DNA of 13,510 nucleotides from CAYFUT01 sp964346395 (GTDB lineage Bacteria; Bacillota; Halanaerobiia; Halobacteroidales; Halobacteroidaceae), in contig CAYFUT010000069.1 in the NCBI GenBank assembly GCA_964346395.1, positions 1 through 13,510 of the forward strand, read 5' to 3'. The position numbers and the translations under genes were made by a program. Shown here in pieces: positions 5,404-12,833 of this stretch (its first letter is position 1; every line of letters begins with the position of its first letter). The notes under the pieces are model-generated. The model made no database searches and had not been told where the DNA came from. It was given only the letters and a program-made list of their open reading frames with translations.

Positions 5404-5495
5404 TAAATTATCTACTTTATCTTCTTCTGCAACTTCTTTTTCTGAAATTGATTATTTAAACTTTTCTTATCCCTTAACCTGACTGTTAGCTTCCC

Positions 5496-6620
5496 TCACA
5501 GCTGCTTTTGGGCCTGCTGTATTTCTCTCCGTACCTGCTCATCAGTTTCTTGCTCTAACTGCTGATTTAGCTGTTTCTGACTTTCGCCATTACCAATTTT
5601 CCCTAGTGCCCAGGCAGCATGAGCCCTTACAATCGGTTTCGAATCCTGCAGAGCTTCAGTTAAATAAGGCACCCCCCGCTCATCAGCTAGATTACCTAAA
5701 ATTACAGCTGCATTCCGCTGGATCGGCCGCTTACCGCGCCAATTCATAGGTGTTATAGAAAACTGCTCTTGGTACTCCTCTTCGGTTAAATTAACTAGCG
5801 GCGGCAAATACGGATAAGCCGCTAACTTTTGCGGTCTGAATTCAGGGTGATTTCCTACCCTAGCTGACTGATTATAGGGGCAAACTTCCTGGCAGGTATC
5901 ACAGCCCCATAGTCTACGGCCCATTTTTTCTCTCGTCTGCTCCTCTAAATAACCTTTACTCAACGTCAAATAACCTAAACACCGGCCGCTGTCTAACTGA
6001 TACGGCTCGACTAACGCTCCCATCGGGCAGGCATCCAGACATTTAGTACAGGTTCCACACTGATTAGTCAACGCTTCATCTGGCTGCAAGTCCAAATTAG
6101 TTATAATCTCGCCTAAAAAAATCCAGGAGCCGTACTCAGGATTGATAATGCTGCCATTTTTTCCCTGCCAGCCGATGCCAGCTCGCCGGGCCAACTCTCG
6201 ATCCACCAGCGGTCCAGTATCAACAAATTTTTCCGCTACTACTTGTCCCGCCTGCTGATCTAAAAAATCAATTATCTGATCTAACTTAGCTCCCAGCACC
6301 TGATGATAGTCCCGCCCCCAAGCAAACCTAGACAACTCTCCCCGCAGTTCGACTGCCGCCTGCTCCTGACGCGGAGTAATATATTCATCTGCTACCTGGT
6401 AAGAAATAGCACACACAATTGCTGAGTTAGCTGCAGGAACTACTCGAGTAGGGTCGGTAATCAAATCAAAATCGCGCGGTACAAACTTAGATAAGTAATT
6501 TTTCTCCTCCATTTGGGTTAAAAATTTTTTTAACTGGGGAAAAGGTTCGACCCTCGCAACCCCTACTACGTCTACTCCAATTTGGAGGGCATACTCTTTA
6601 ATCTCGGCAGTCAAACTCAT
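5496..6620 (-). CDS. queG: Epoxyqueuosine reductase
   Basis: 374-residue QueG, the cobalamin- and iron-sulfur-dependent enzyme that reduces epoxyqueuosine to queuosine at the wobble base of tRNAs with GUN anticodons. Two [4Fe-4S] clusters are supplied by C188, C191, C194, C198 and C214, C240, C243, C247 (CGTCTKCLDACP and CDTCQEVCP). D134 in FVDTGPLVDRELA matches the conserved catalytic aspartate. The C-terminal segment, about 290-345 (RNAAVILGNL and VRAHAAWALGKIG), is the HEAT-like tRNA-binding repeat found in longer QueG forms. An ATG 33 bases upstream is in frame but has no ribosome site. The chosen ATG has AGGAGTG 6 bases before it. It is the first gene of the unit, with a promoter at 6665-6693, and is followed after 92 bases by the PhoU-like remnant. 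Other queuosine genes are not in the window. Confidence 0.97.
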   Translation of the reverse strand: MSLTAEIKEYALQIGVDVVGVARVEPFPQLKKFLTQMEEKNYLSKFVPRDFDLITDPTRVVPAANSAIVCAISYQVADEYITPRQEQAAVELRGELSRFAWGRDYHQVLGAKLDQIIDFLDQQAGQVVAEKFVDTGPLVDRELARRAGIGWQGKNGSIINPEYGSWIFLGEIITNLDLQPDEALTNQCGTCTKCLDACPMGALVEPYQLDSGRCLGYLTLSKGYLEEQTREKMGRRLWGCDTCQEVCPYNQSARVGNHPEFRPQKLAAYPYLPPLVNLTEEEYQEQFSITPMNWRGKRPIQRNAAVILGNLADERGVPYLTEALQDSKPIVRAHAAWALGKIGNGESQKQLNQQLEQETDEQVRREIQQAQKQL

Positions 6621-6664
6621 CTCTTTCACTCCTAAGTAAGATTTCATTCTCAAACCACAAGTTT

Positions 6665-6693
6665 ATAATATCATATTTAAAGCATTTTAACAA
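6665..6693 (-). promoter_or_regulatory. Promoter of the queG unit
   Basis: On the minus strand TTGTTA (6693-6688), a 17-base spacer and TATTAT (6670-6665), followed by about 45 bases to the queG ATG. The match is good but not perfect. It lies 4 bases from the scaffold gap. Confidence 0.6.
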
Positions 6694-6697
6694 TTAG

Positions 6698-6797
6698 NNN
6701 NNNNNNNNNNNNNNNNNNNNNNNNNNNNNNNNNNNNNNNNNNNNNNNNNNNNNNNNNNNNNNNNNNNNNNNNNNNNNNNNNNNNNNNNNNNNNNNNN
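6698..6797. other. Scaffold gap of 100 N
   Basis: Exactly 100 unknown bases, a usual placeholder for a gap of unknown length. Any terminator of the ferredoxin gene, and possibly further genes, are missing here. The linkage between queG and the ferredoxin rests on the scaffolding. Confidence 0.97.
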
Positions 6798-6798
6798 A

Positions 6799-6987
6799 TT
6801 AGGCTTCTACAATTGCATCAGTAGGACAATTTTGTAGAGCTTCTCTCGTCTCTGACTCTATATTATTCGGGACATCATCCTTAATAGCTTCGGCCTTTTC
6901 ACTATCATTCCAGTCAAATACAGCTGGCACTTGATTGACGCATAATCCGCAACTAATACAGTCATCTTCCTTAACCTTTACTTTCAT
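6799..6987 (-). CDS. fdx: Single-cluster [4Fe-4S] ferredoxin
   Basis: 62-residue ferredoxin, a small cytoplasmic one-electron carrier. The cluster ligands are C10, C13 and C16 in CISCGLC plus C54 in NCPTDAI, the arrangement of single-[4Fe-4S] ferredoxins such as that of Thermotoga. The cysteine normally found four residues after the third ligand, which in such proteins can form a disulfide, is valine here (V20), and its usual partner cysteine is missing too, so the set is consistent rather than damaged. The middle is acidic (DWNDSEKAEAIKDD). AAGGAGGG lies just upstream of the ATG. The stop codon is one base from the scaffold gap, so downstream partners cannot be seen. It follows the chemotaxis gene terminator, so it must have its own promoter, which I could not recognise. 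Confidence 0.93.
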   Translation of the reverse strand: MKVKVKEDDCISCGLCVNQVPAVFDWNDSEKAEAIKDDVPNNIESETREALQNCPTDAIVEA

Positions 6988-7053
6988 TTTATCCCTCCTT
7001 GCCTAGTTGGCTGCAAACTTATTATTCCCTTAATCTTTAGCTTATTATTCATG

Positions 7054-7079
7054 AAAAAAAGCCAGGCTAACGCCTGACT
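7054..7079 (-). terminator. Intrinsic terminator of the chemotaxis receptor gene
   Basis: The minus-strand stem AGTCAGGC (7079-7072) with GCCTGGCT (7067-7060), one G-U pair, loop GTTA, followed by seven Ts. It lies about 20 bases past the stop codon. Confidence 0.9.
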
Positions 7080-7099
7080 GAAAACTAACGGAAGCAACT

Positions 7100-8788
7100 T
7101 TATTTTTTATTCAACCGATTGTTAGCTTCTATAACTTCTTCCATCAATTCCTCTTGCTCATAACAGCTATCTACCTGCTCATCCACCTTAAAATAAAGGT
7201 CGCTGTTAGCTATAGTAACCCGCTCCATAATATTTTTAATCTGCTCAGTAGAGTCTACAGTTTCATCCGTCTGAGCCGAAACTTCCTGACTAGAAGCCGA
7301 TATCTCTTGAGCTAGCGAACTTACTTCTTCGGTAGCTGCTACCTGATTTTCGGCTGCCTTTGTTACATCTTTCATTCTATCAGTTACATCCTTAGCTAAT
7401 TTTTCTATCTCAGTAAAGATGCCGACAATATTTTCTTTTTCCGCTCCTTCTTCCGACACCATCACCTCTACTGCTTCTTCAGCTGCTGTCTGTACCTCCT
7501 GGACAATAGACTGCACTTCCTGGGTAGCTTCCTTACTTTCATCAGCTAAATCCTTAATCTCTTCCGCTACCACTGTAAAACCCTGTCCGTGTTCACCAGC
7601 CCGAGCTGCTTCAATAGCAGCATTCAGGGCTAATAAATTGGTCTGCTCAGTGATCTGCATAATTTTATCAGAAATTTTCCCGATCTTTCCGATACTTTCC
7701 TGCAACTCCCGCATTCTATCCACTGCACTATCTACAAATTCATTCCCGCGGTCAATCTTCTCCGTAGTCTTTTCCATCTCCTGAAAAGTATCTTCGCCAA
7801 TTTCTGAGATTTTTTCTGCCTGTTCTGCTAAATCTTGCGCACCGCCCGAGATCTCCTGAATTGCCACTGCTACTTCTTCTACTGCTTTAGAAACTTCTTT
7901 ATTTCCATTCATCAACTGCTGAATAGCGCTGAAAGCATTAGTTAATTCATCTTCTACATCATCAGCTACTTCCCTGATCTCTTTTGCCATTTCACTAATT
8001 TTTTCCGATTTTTGACTGGCCTGATAGCTCCGCTCCTTAACGCCGCTACTAATATTATTAACACCTTTAGTCACAAGTACTGCTAAAATTAAACAGATTA
8101 ATAAACTAACAGCGCCGATGATTAACACCTTGTTTTTAATCTCTGCTATCCGCTGGTTAATGCCGGCCACTTTTCCATCTAACTGCTCCCAGCCGAACTT
8201 ACTTAAGCGGGCATTATTAATTTTAATATCCGAACCTAAGTCATTTATTTCTTCAGCCAAACTGCGCCGCTCATACGATCCCTTTTCGGCATCTCTTAAC
8301 TTTTGAACTTTAGTATTTACCTGGTTATTTAGCTCCTTTAGCTGCTGCAAATAAGTTAGAGCCTCTTCATTATCAAGATAATTTTCTAAACTTTCCGCCT
8401 CTTTAGCCACTAAATTCTGCTGTTCTGTCGGATAAGGGGCCTGTCCTGCCTGCCAGCGAAAAATTCTAATTAGCCGCTCATTAAGATATTGAGAAATGCT
8501 AGCATTTTTTCTTACTGCAGGAACAACTTGCTGCTGTAAAGTATCTACTTCCTGAGCAATTCTATTAGTATTAATTAAAATAACTGTACTCAAAATTATT
8601 AATATCAACAACATAAATAAAAACGCAAACTGGACTCGGCGTAAGATAGTTACCTGCGCAAAAAACTGCTTCACTGCTGTTAACTTTCCCGCCTCAGTCT
8701 GCTCCTGCTCTTGGCCTGTCTCTGCTTTTGATTTATTCCCGGGGAATAATTCCTTAATTTTCTTCAGCCAGTTACTGGGATTAAACAT
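7100..8788 (-). CDS. Methyl-accepting chemotaxis protein
   Basis: 562-residue transmembrane chemoreceptor. Residues 1-50 are cytoplasmic and charged. TM1 is about 52-73 and TM2 about 221-241. The helical stretch between them (74-220) would be an extracytoplasmic four-helix-bundle (4HB_MCP-like) sensor domain. The long cytoplasmic coiled coil carries the kinase-binding tip, EQTNLLALNAAIEAARAGEH at 381-400 followed by GQGFTVVAEEI, the most conserved part of all MCPs, which binds CheA/CheW. Glutamate- and glutamine-rich heptads on both arms may be methylation sites. No clear HAMP sequence follows TM2, and there is no C-terminal pentapeptide for CheR/CheB docking. The ATG has GGAGGG 6 bases upstream. 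The gene is monocistronic, with promoter at 8834-8863 and terminator at 7054-7079. The ligand is unknown. Confidence 0.95.
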   Translation of the reverse strand: MFNPSNWLKKIKELFPGNKSKAETGQEQEQTEAGKLTAVKQFFAQVTILRRVQFAFLFMLLILIILSTVILINTNRIAQEVDTLQQQVVPAVRKNASISQYLNERLIRIFRWQAGQAPYPTEQQNLVAKEAESLENYLDNEEALTYLQQLKELNNQVNTKVQKLRDAEKGSYERRSLAEEINDLGSDIKINNARLSKFGWEQLDGKVAGINQRIAEIKNKVLIIGAVSLLICLILAVLVTKGVNNISSGVKERSYQASQKSEKISEMAKEIREVADDVEDELTNAFSAIQQLMNGNKEVSKAVEEVAVAIQEISGGAQDLAEQAEKISEIGEDTFQEMEKTTEKIDRGNEFVDSAVDRMRELQESIGKIGKISDKIMQITEQTNLLALNAAIEAARAGEHGQGFTVVAEEIKDLADESKEATQEVQSIVQEVQTAAEEAVEVMVSEEGAEKENIVGIFTEIEKLAKDVTDRMKDVTKAAENQVAATEEVSSLAQEISASSQEVSAQTDETVDSTEQIKNIMERVTIANSDLYFKVDEQVDSCYEQEELMEEVIEANNRLNKK

Positions 8789-8833
8789 TTACATCCCTCC
8801 TATTATTAGTCATCAATAGTAATATTATTTCTT

Positions 8834-8863
8834 ATAATATTATTAATTCTTTTTAAGTGTCAA
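8834..8863 (-). promoter_or_regulatory. Promoter of the chemotaxis receptor gene
   Basis: On the minus strand a perfect TTGACA (8863-8858), an 18-base spacer and TATTAT (8839-8834). The start would be near 8827, about 38 bases before the ATG. The boxes look SigA-like rather than SigD (flagellar sigma) type. Confidence 0.72.
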
Positions 8864-8912
8864 AATTCCTGCAAAAATGACTGTCAGCAAATTGTTAATT
8901 TCCTTAATTAAA

Positions 8913-9968
8913 TCATAATAAAGTCGGCTGTTCTACTTTAGGTTCAGTTAACCGTTTAATTAACTCCTCTACAGAAGTAACAGGCGTAATTTTCTTCAAC
9001 TTATATTTAGCCTTAATTTTAAAATTAGAAGTAGGTTCTTTTCTACCTGTCAGCATCAAGTTTCCTTCAATTTTATCCTCAGATATGTTTTCCAAATTTT
9101 GCGGACTCCAAACAAATACTTCTCGCTCCTGGCGTAAAGAATAATTTACTGTATGTAATGTTCCTCCTTTTTCACCAGTTTCCACTACAAAAACTCCCCT
9201 AGTCAACCCACTCTGTAATCTATCCCGCCATTTGAAAAAATGTCCCTGTGGTTTAGTAGAAGGTACTACCTCAGATAATAAAAAACCATCTTGCTTTAAA
9301 ATTTGTCTAGCCAAACCTTTATTTTCGGGAGGGTATATGTCTTTAGCTAAGCCGTGACCCAAAATTGCACCAGTTAACCCCTGGGCTGCAAGCGAACCTT
9401 TGTGACCATAAGTATCAGAACCGGAAGCTAAACCACTTATATTCCAAAAATTATTCTTGCTTACTTCCCTACCCGCCTTTTCAGCAACTTGTTCCCCGAA
9501 CTGGTCAATATCTCTAGAACCTATCACCGCTATAGATTTCTTTAACTGTTCGTTAGTAGGTAAGCTTCCTTGATAAAATATCATCAGTGGTGATAATCTA
9601 AGCTGCCGCAGGCGAACAGGAAAATCATCTTCTTCATACACTAAATACTTAAGATCATGCTCTATACATAACTTTTTCTCTTTAGGAACCTGTTTTGCTA
9701 TCGTATCTAAAAAATTCTGATCCAGCAGTACTCTCTTAACATTATTAACTCTATTTTTATAATATCTATTTTGAGCAAACGAACTTTCAATTAAATCTAT
9801 CAGGACACTCTCTTTACAATTGAAAAGATTAACCTGTTTTTCTAGCGAATATTTAAAAACTGAATTTAATAAATGTAATTTTAACTTGGGATTACTATAC
9901 TTTCCCCTTTGCTTATAATTAGAAACAATTAATGCTAACTTAAAATAGTCATTTTCTTCATACAACAA
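8913..9968 (-). CDS. Divergent DprA/Smf-like DNA-processing protein (SLOG/Rossmann fold)
   Basis: 351 residues. Residues 145-290 form the DprA Rossmann-like domain: IAVIGSRD (146-153), ISGLASGSDTYGHKG (177-191), LGHGLAKDIYPPEN (203-216), LLSEVVP (230-236), FKWRDRLQSGLTRGVFVVET (245-264), GGTLHTVNYSLRQEREVFV (268-286). Canonical DprA loads RecA on incoming single-stranded DNA. Here key sites differ: SGLASGSD for the usual SGLARGID, and WRDR for the usual RNR with its following IIAGLS. The N-terminal ~110 residues do not resemble a standard SAM or HhH region to me. The start is TTG, supported by AAGGTG about 7 bases upstream; no early in-frame ATG exists. The coding sequence, especially its first third, is visibly more A+T rich than its neighbours, suggesting transfer. 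It stands alone between terminated units, not beside topA as housekeeping dprA often does. A defence-related or second DprA role is possible but unproven. Confidence 0.82.
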   Translation of the reverse strand: MLYEENDYFKLALIVSNYKQRGKYSNPKLKLHLLNSVFKYSLEKQVNLFNCKESVLIDLIESSFAQNRYYKNRVNNVKRVLLDQNFLDTIAKQVPKEKKLCIEHDLKYLVYEEDDFPVRLRQLRLSPLMIFYQGSLPTNEQLKKSIAVIGSRDIDQFGEQVAEKAGREVSKNNFWNISGLASGSDTYGHKGSLAAQGLTGAILGHGLAKDIYPPENKGLARQILKQDGFLLSEVVPSTKPQGHFFKWRDRLQSGLTRGVFVVETGEKGGTLHTVNYSLRQEREVFVWSPQNLENISEDKIEGNLMLTGRKEPTSNFKIKAKYKLKKITPVTSVEELIKRLTEPKVEQPTLL

Positions 9969-9999
9969 TTAAAATCACCTTCTTCAAGGAGTTTAGAGT

Positions 10000-10033
10000 A
10001 AACAATAATAACCCCCTGGAAAAAACCAGGGGG
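10000..10033 (-). terminator. Intrinsic terminator after the CBS-domain gene
   Basis: The minus-strand stem CCCCCTGG (10033-10026) pairs perfectly with CCAGGGGG (10019-10012) around a loop of six Ts, then TTATTATTGTTT. The tail is interrupted but T-rich. It lies 14 bases past the CBS gene stop and insulates the DprA-like gene. Confidence 0.8.
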
Positions 10034-10046
10034 GTAGGGTAAGGTT

Positions 10047-10502
10047 TTATTCTTTTTTAGCTTCTATATCATTTTCAGCTTCTACATTATCATCCGGATA
10101 AGAGATATAAGTTAACGCTTCACTTGCTTCCATTTCTGTTCGGTCATTAACTGCAATATCCCCCAGAGATACTACCCCTACCAGTTCTTCTCTTTCCACC
10201 ACTGGTAGTCTTCTTATCTGATGCGAGGACATAATTTCAGCAGCTTTTTCAGTTTCCATCTCCGGCGTACCGCAGACTAAATCGGTCGACATCACCTCAG
10301 CTACAGCAGTATTACTATCATTTTCCTCGGCCACACTTCTGATGACAATATCTCTATCAGTCACAATCCCTACCGGCTCTCGTCCTTCACAAACCGGCAC
10401 TGAACCTACATCGAGCTGTTTCATCACCTGAGCAGCATCATTAATTCGAGAATCAGGTTCTACTACGGCTACTTCATCAGTCATTATTTCTCTCAGTTCC
10501 AT
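10047..10502 (-). CDS. Protein of two tandem CBS domains
   Basis: 151 residues: CBS1 about 6-58 (IMTDEVAVVEPDS, then VGIVTDRDIVIR) and CBS2 about 69-122 (EVMSTDLVCGTPE, RRLPVVE, VGVVSLGDIAV), then a short acidic tail (122-151, rich in E and D). CBS pairs form Bateman modules that bind AMP, ATP or S-adenosylmethionine and report energy or ionic state. The aspartates in VTDRD (48-51) and LGDIA (113-117) sit where the nucleotide ribose is usually bound. No catalytic domain is attached, so it probably acts by binding another protein. It follows the SulP permease gene by 73 bases on the same strand and could regulate it, as CBS domains do in several transporters. GGGAGGG lies ahead of the ATG and is partly inside a leader hairpin. 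A terminator follows. Confidence 0.93.
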   Translation of the reverse strand: MELREIMTDEVAVVEPDSRINDAAQVMKQLDVGSVPVCEGREPVGIVTDRDIVIRSVAEENDSNTAVAEVMSTDLVCGTPEMETEKAAEIMSSHQIRRLPVVEREELVGVVSLGDIAVNDRTEMEASEALTYISYPDDNVEAENDIEAKKE

Positions 10503-10515
10503 TATTATTTCCCTC

Positions 10516-10538
10516 CCTAATGGTAGTCAACCATTAGG
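10516..10538 (-). promoter_or_regulatory. 9-bp leader hairpin overlapping the CBS gene ribosome site
   Basis: CCTAATGGT and ACCATTAGG form a perfect 9-bp inverted repeat with a 5-base loop. On the minus strand its 3' arm runs into the GGGAGGG ribosome site (10517-10511). It has no T-run, so it is not a terminator for sulP. It may act as a DNA operator, an mRNA processing or stability element between sulP and the CBS gene, or a translational control hairpin. Confidence 0.5.
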
Positions 10539-10575
10539 ATATGCAATTAGCTGAATTTTAAACAGGAAATTTAAA

Positions 10576-12294
10576 TTAGTCTTCTTTTTCTTTCTGCTTA
10601 TTATTAGTAGCCTTAACTGCTTCCTTAGTAGAATCAAGCAGTTCTTCTTCCCCTTTGAATACTTTTTCATCGCCTAATTCGGAAATAATCCCGTACCGTT
10701 CTAGCACTTCATAATTATCCTCATTGACGCCGGCAAGAGTAATTTCTCCATCTCCGCCCTTCACCTTAATAATAAACTTTTCCAGTTCCTTAACTACTGT
10801 CACATCAATCTGTTCAATATCCCGCAGTCTGATTACAAAATTTTCTCCAGCAGGATAGACTTTATCTAGTTTCTCTTTCAAATCTTCAGCAGTACTAAAG
10901 TGTAGATTCCCGCTAAGATTGATTACTAGACAGTTGTGCTCAGTTTCGTCCTGATCTAATTTATCAATTTCATCCCATTTAAGAGTTTCTTCTGCTTCCT
11001 CTTCTTCTTCTTCTTCATATCGAATCGGCTCTACACTAGCTTTCCTACTTTCTTTGAGTAGTACTACCATCGAAGCCAAAACCCCAAAGTAAATAGCATA
11101 ATCCAGACTGGGCATCACAATGGCAGTTATAAAAGTAATGGTAAATATTACTGCATCAACCTGAGTAGTAGTTACTATCTTTTTTATTTCGTCGGGTTCA
11201 ATTATTCCGTAAGCCACTACTATTACTAAACTAGCTAACCCAACAATCGGCATATACTTAACTATCGGACTTAATAATAATATAAATAAGATAATGGTTA
11301 AAGCCACAAAAAACTGAGACAGTTTAGTTTTGGCCCCCGACTGGTAGTTAGCAAAAGAATTAGTAAACGAAGGGGCAGAAGCAAAACAACTGAAAAAAGA
11401 AGAAATCATATTAGTAATTCCCTGACTGATAAATTCTTGATTAATTTGCAGCTCGCGGTCAGCCCGGTCAGCCAGTGATTTTGCTATCGCTACTGTTTGA
11501 ATTAGCCCTAATAAAGCAATAGAAATTGACTTTCCCAGCAGCTGTCTAATCAATTCTAAATCAAAGGGAAATAAGCGGAATTTTAATATTGACCGGGGCA
11601 AACTACCTACCGTCTCCAAGTTAGATTCCAAACCAAAAAGATAAACAATAAAGGTAGAAAGGCCTAATGCTATTAAATAACTAGGCAGCTCAGGCTGGTA
11701 CTTCTGCAGCCCAACAATAACCAGAATCGTAAATAACCCCATTCCCAAAGTAAGATAATTAGTAGCTCCTAAATTAGTTACCACCGCATATAGTTCCGTA
11801 AAAAAATTAATTCCGCCGTCTACCGACAGCCCCAGCAAATTCTGCAGCTGCCCGCTGCCGATTAAAAAAGCAGCGCCGGTGCTTAAACCTACTATTACCG
11901 GATGGGATACATAAGTAACTAAATCTCCTAACTTAAACAAACCGAATAAAAATTGAAACACACCCACCATAAAAGTTAATAAAAATATGGTAGCCAGATA
12001 ATTCTCAGCCGCAATAAAACTCAAGTTACTGGCAATAGCCATTGCCAGCATATTAGTCGGGCCGACCACTATATATCTTGAGTTGCCAATAATAGTGGAA
12101 ATAACCATAGAAACTATCGAGGTATAAATCCCATAAATCGGATTAATCCCTATAATCAAGGCATAAGCCATATTCTGCGGTAGAGCTATTGCTGCTACAG
12201 AAAGTGCTGCCAAAAGATCAGATACTAACAAATCTAGATTATAATTCTTTACTAGGTCAATAAGACTACTCTGCTCAGAAGTTGTGGAATTCAT
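10576..12294 (-). CDS. SulP-family anion permease with STAS domain
   Basis: 572 residues, SLC26/SulP family. The membrane part is residues 20-415, with about 12-14 segments. Family landmarks are ALPQNMAYALIIGINPIYGIY (37-57, the TM1 region; Q40 and the following hydrophobic stretch line the anion site) and VGPTNMLAMAIAS (77-89). A C-terminal STAS domain covers about 454-550. Its usual phosphorylation-loop serine is replaced in IDVTVVKEL (496-504) by the D497-V-T motif. Between them lies an unusual acidic linker (424-452) with seven consecutive glutamates. SulP proteins carry sulfate, bicarbonate, chloride and, in MOT1 members, molybdate. The substrate cannot be read from sequence. The ATG has GAGGGG about 7 bases upstream. 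It sits 46 bases behind mobB in what looks like one operon, with no terminator between, so molybdate or sulfate uptake is a fair guess. The CBS gene follows. Confidence 0.94.
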   Translation of the reverse strand: MNSTTSEQSSLIDLVKNYNLDLLVSDLLAALSVAAIALPQNMAYALIIGINPIYGIYTSIVSMVISTIIGNSRYIVVGPTNMLAMAIASNLSFIAAENYLATIFLLTFMVGVFQFLFGLFKLGDLVTYVSHPVIVGLSTGAAFLIGSGQLQNLLGLSVDGGINFFTELYAVVTNLGATNYLTLGMGLFTILVIVGLQKYQPELPSYLIALGLSTFIVYLFGLESNLETVGSLPRSILKFRLFPFDLELIRQLLGKSISIALLGLIQTVAIAKSLADRADRELQINQEFISQGITNMISSFFSCFASAPSFTNSFANYQSGAKTKLSQFFVALTIILFILLLSPIVKYMPIVGLASLVIVVAYGIIEPDEIKKIVTTTQVDAVIFTITFITAIVMPSLDYAIYFGVLASMVVLLKESRKASVEPIRYEEEEEEEAEETLKWDEIDKLDQDETEHNCLVINLSGNLHFSTAEDLKEKLDKVYPAGENFVIRLRDIEQIDVTVVKELEKFIIKVKGGDGEITLAGVNEDNYEVLERYGIISELGDEKVFKGEEELLDSTKEAVKATNNKQKEKED

Positions 12295-12340
12295 TTTTAT
12301 CCCCTCATTATTTACTTAATTAGTTTTAAAAACAAAAATT

Positions 12341-12823
12341 TTAAGTCAATTCTTCTATTACAGATGCTGCTTTGTTTATTTGTTCTGGAGAATAAACCTG
12401 CTCATCCTCAGTAGCTCGATTAATAATCCGCAGTACTGATTCTTCCCGGGCCAAAACTGGTTCTTCATATTTTCCCGGGCGGAAAATTTCTATTTTCGGC
12501 TGCGGCCCTTCTTTATTTCCTTCTACAATCACTAAATCATAATCAGGTTCAATATACTTGGTAACTAATTCCTGCACTTTGACTTCAGTAGTTATCTCTT
12601 TTATCACTGCCACCTTTTCCGACGAAGACAAAACAACTGTTTCTGCTCCTGCCTGTCGGTGCTGCCAACTGTCTTTGCCCGGTTTATCAATCTTAAATTT
12701 ATGGGCATTATGCTTAATAGTAGCCACCTTATAACCTCTGCTTTTTAGTTCTGGGATTAATTTGGTTATGAAAGTAGTCTTCCCCGAATCAGACCAGCCG
12801 ATAATAGAAATAATTGGTATCAT
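12341..12823 (-). CDS. mobB: Molybdopterin-guanine dinucleotide biosynthesis adapter MobB
   Basis: 160-residue P-loop GTP-binding protein that assists MobA in attaching GMP to molybdopterin, giving the guanine-dinucleotide cofactor used by DMSO-reductase-type enzymes such as formate dehydrogenases. The Walker A motif is GWSDSGKTT (9-17). MobB signatures are IKHNAH (37-42), KPGKDSWQHRQAGA (47-60) and YDLVIVEGNKEGPQPKIEIF (95-114). A GTG 18 bases upstream is in frame, but the ATG at 12823 has GAGGGG 6 bases before it, inside the mogA stop region, so 12823 is chosen. The gap to mogA is 10 bases, indicating translational coupling. It is free-standing, not fused to MobA or MoeA. No mobA is present in the window. 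Confidence 0.95.
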   Translation of the reverse strand: MIPIISIIGWSDSGKTTFITKLIPELKSRGYKVATIKHNAHKFKIDKPGKDSWQHRQAGAETVVLSSSEKVAVIKEITTEVKVQELVTKYIEPDYDLVIVEGNKEGPQPKIEIFRPGKYEEPVLAREESVLRIINRATEDEQVYSPEQINKAASVIEELT

Positions 12824-12833
12824 CTTTTTCCCC

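Noticed and set aside
7419..7784. Plus-strand reading frame of 121 codons inside the chemoreceptor gene
   Set aside because: Serine- and isoleucine-rich antisense shadow of the coiled-coil codons, without a ribosome site or family resemblance.
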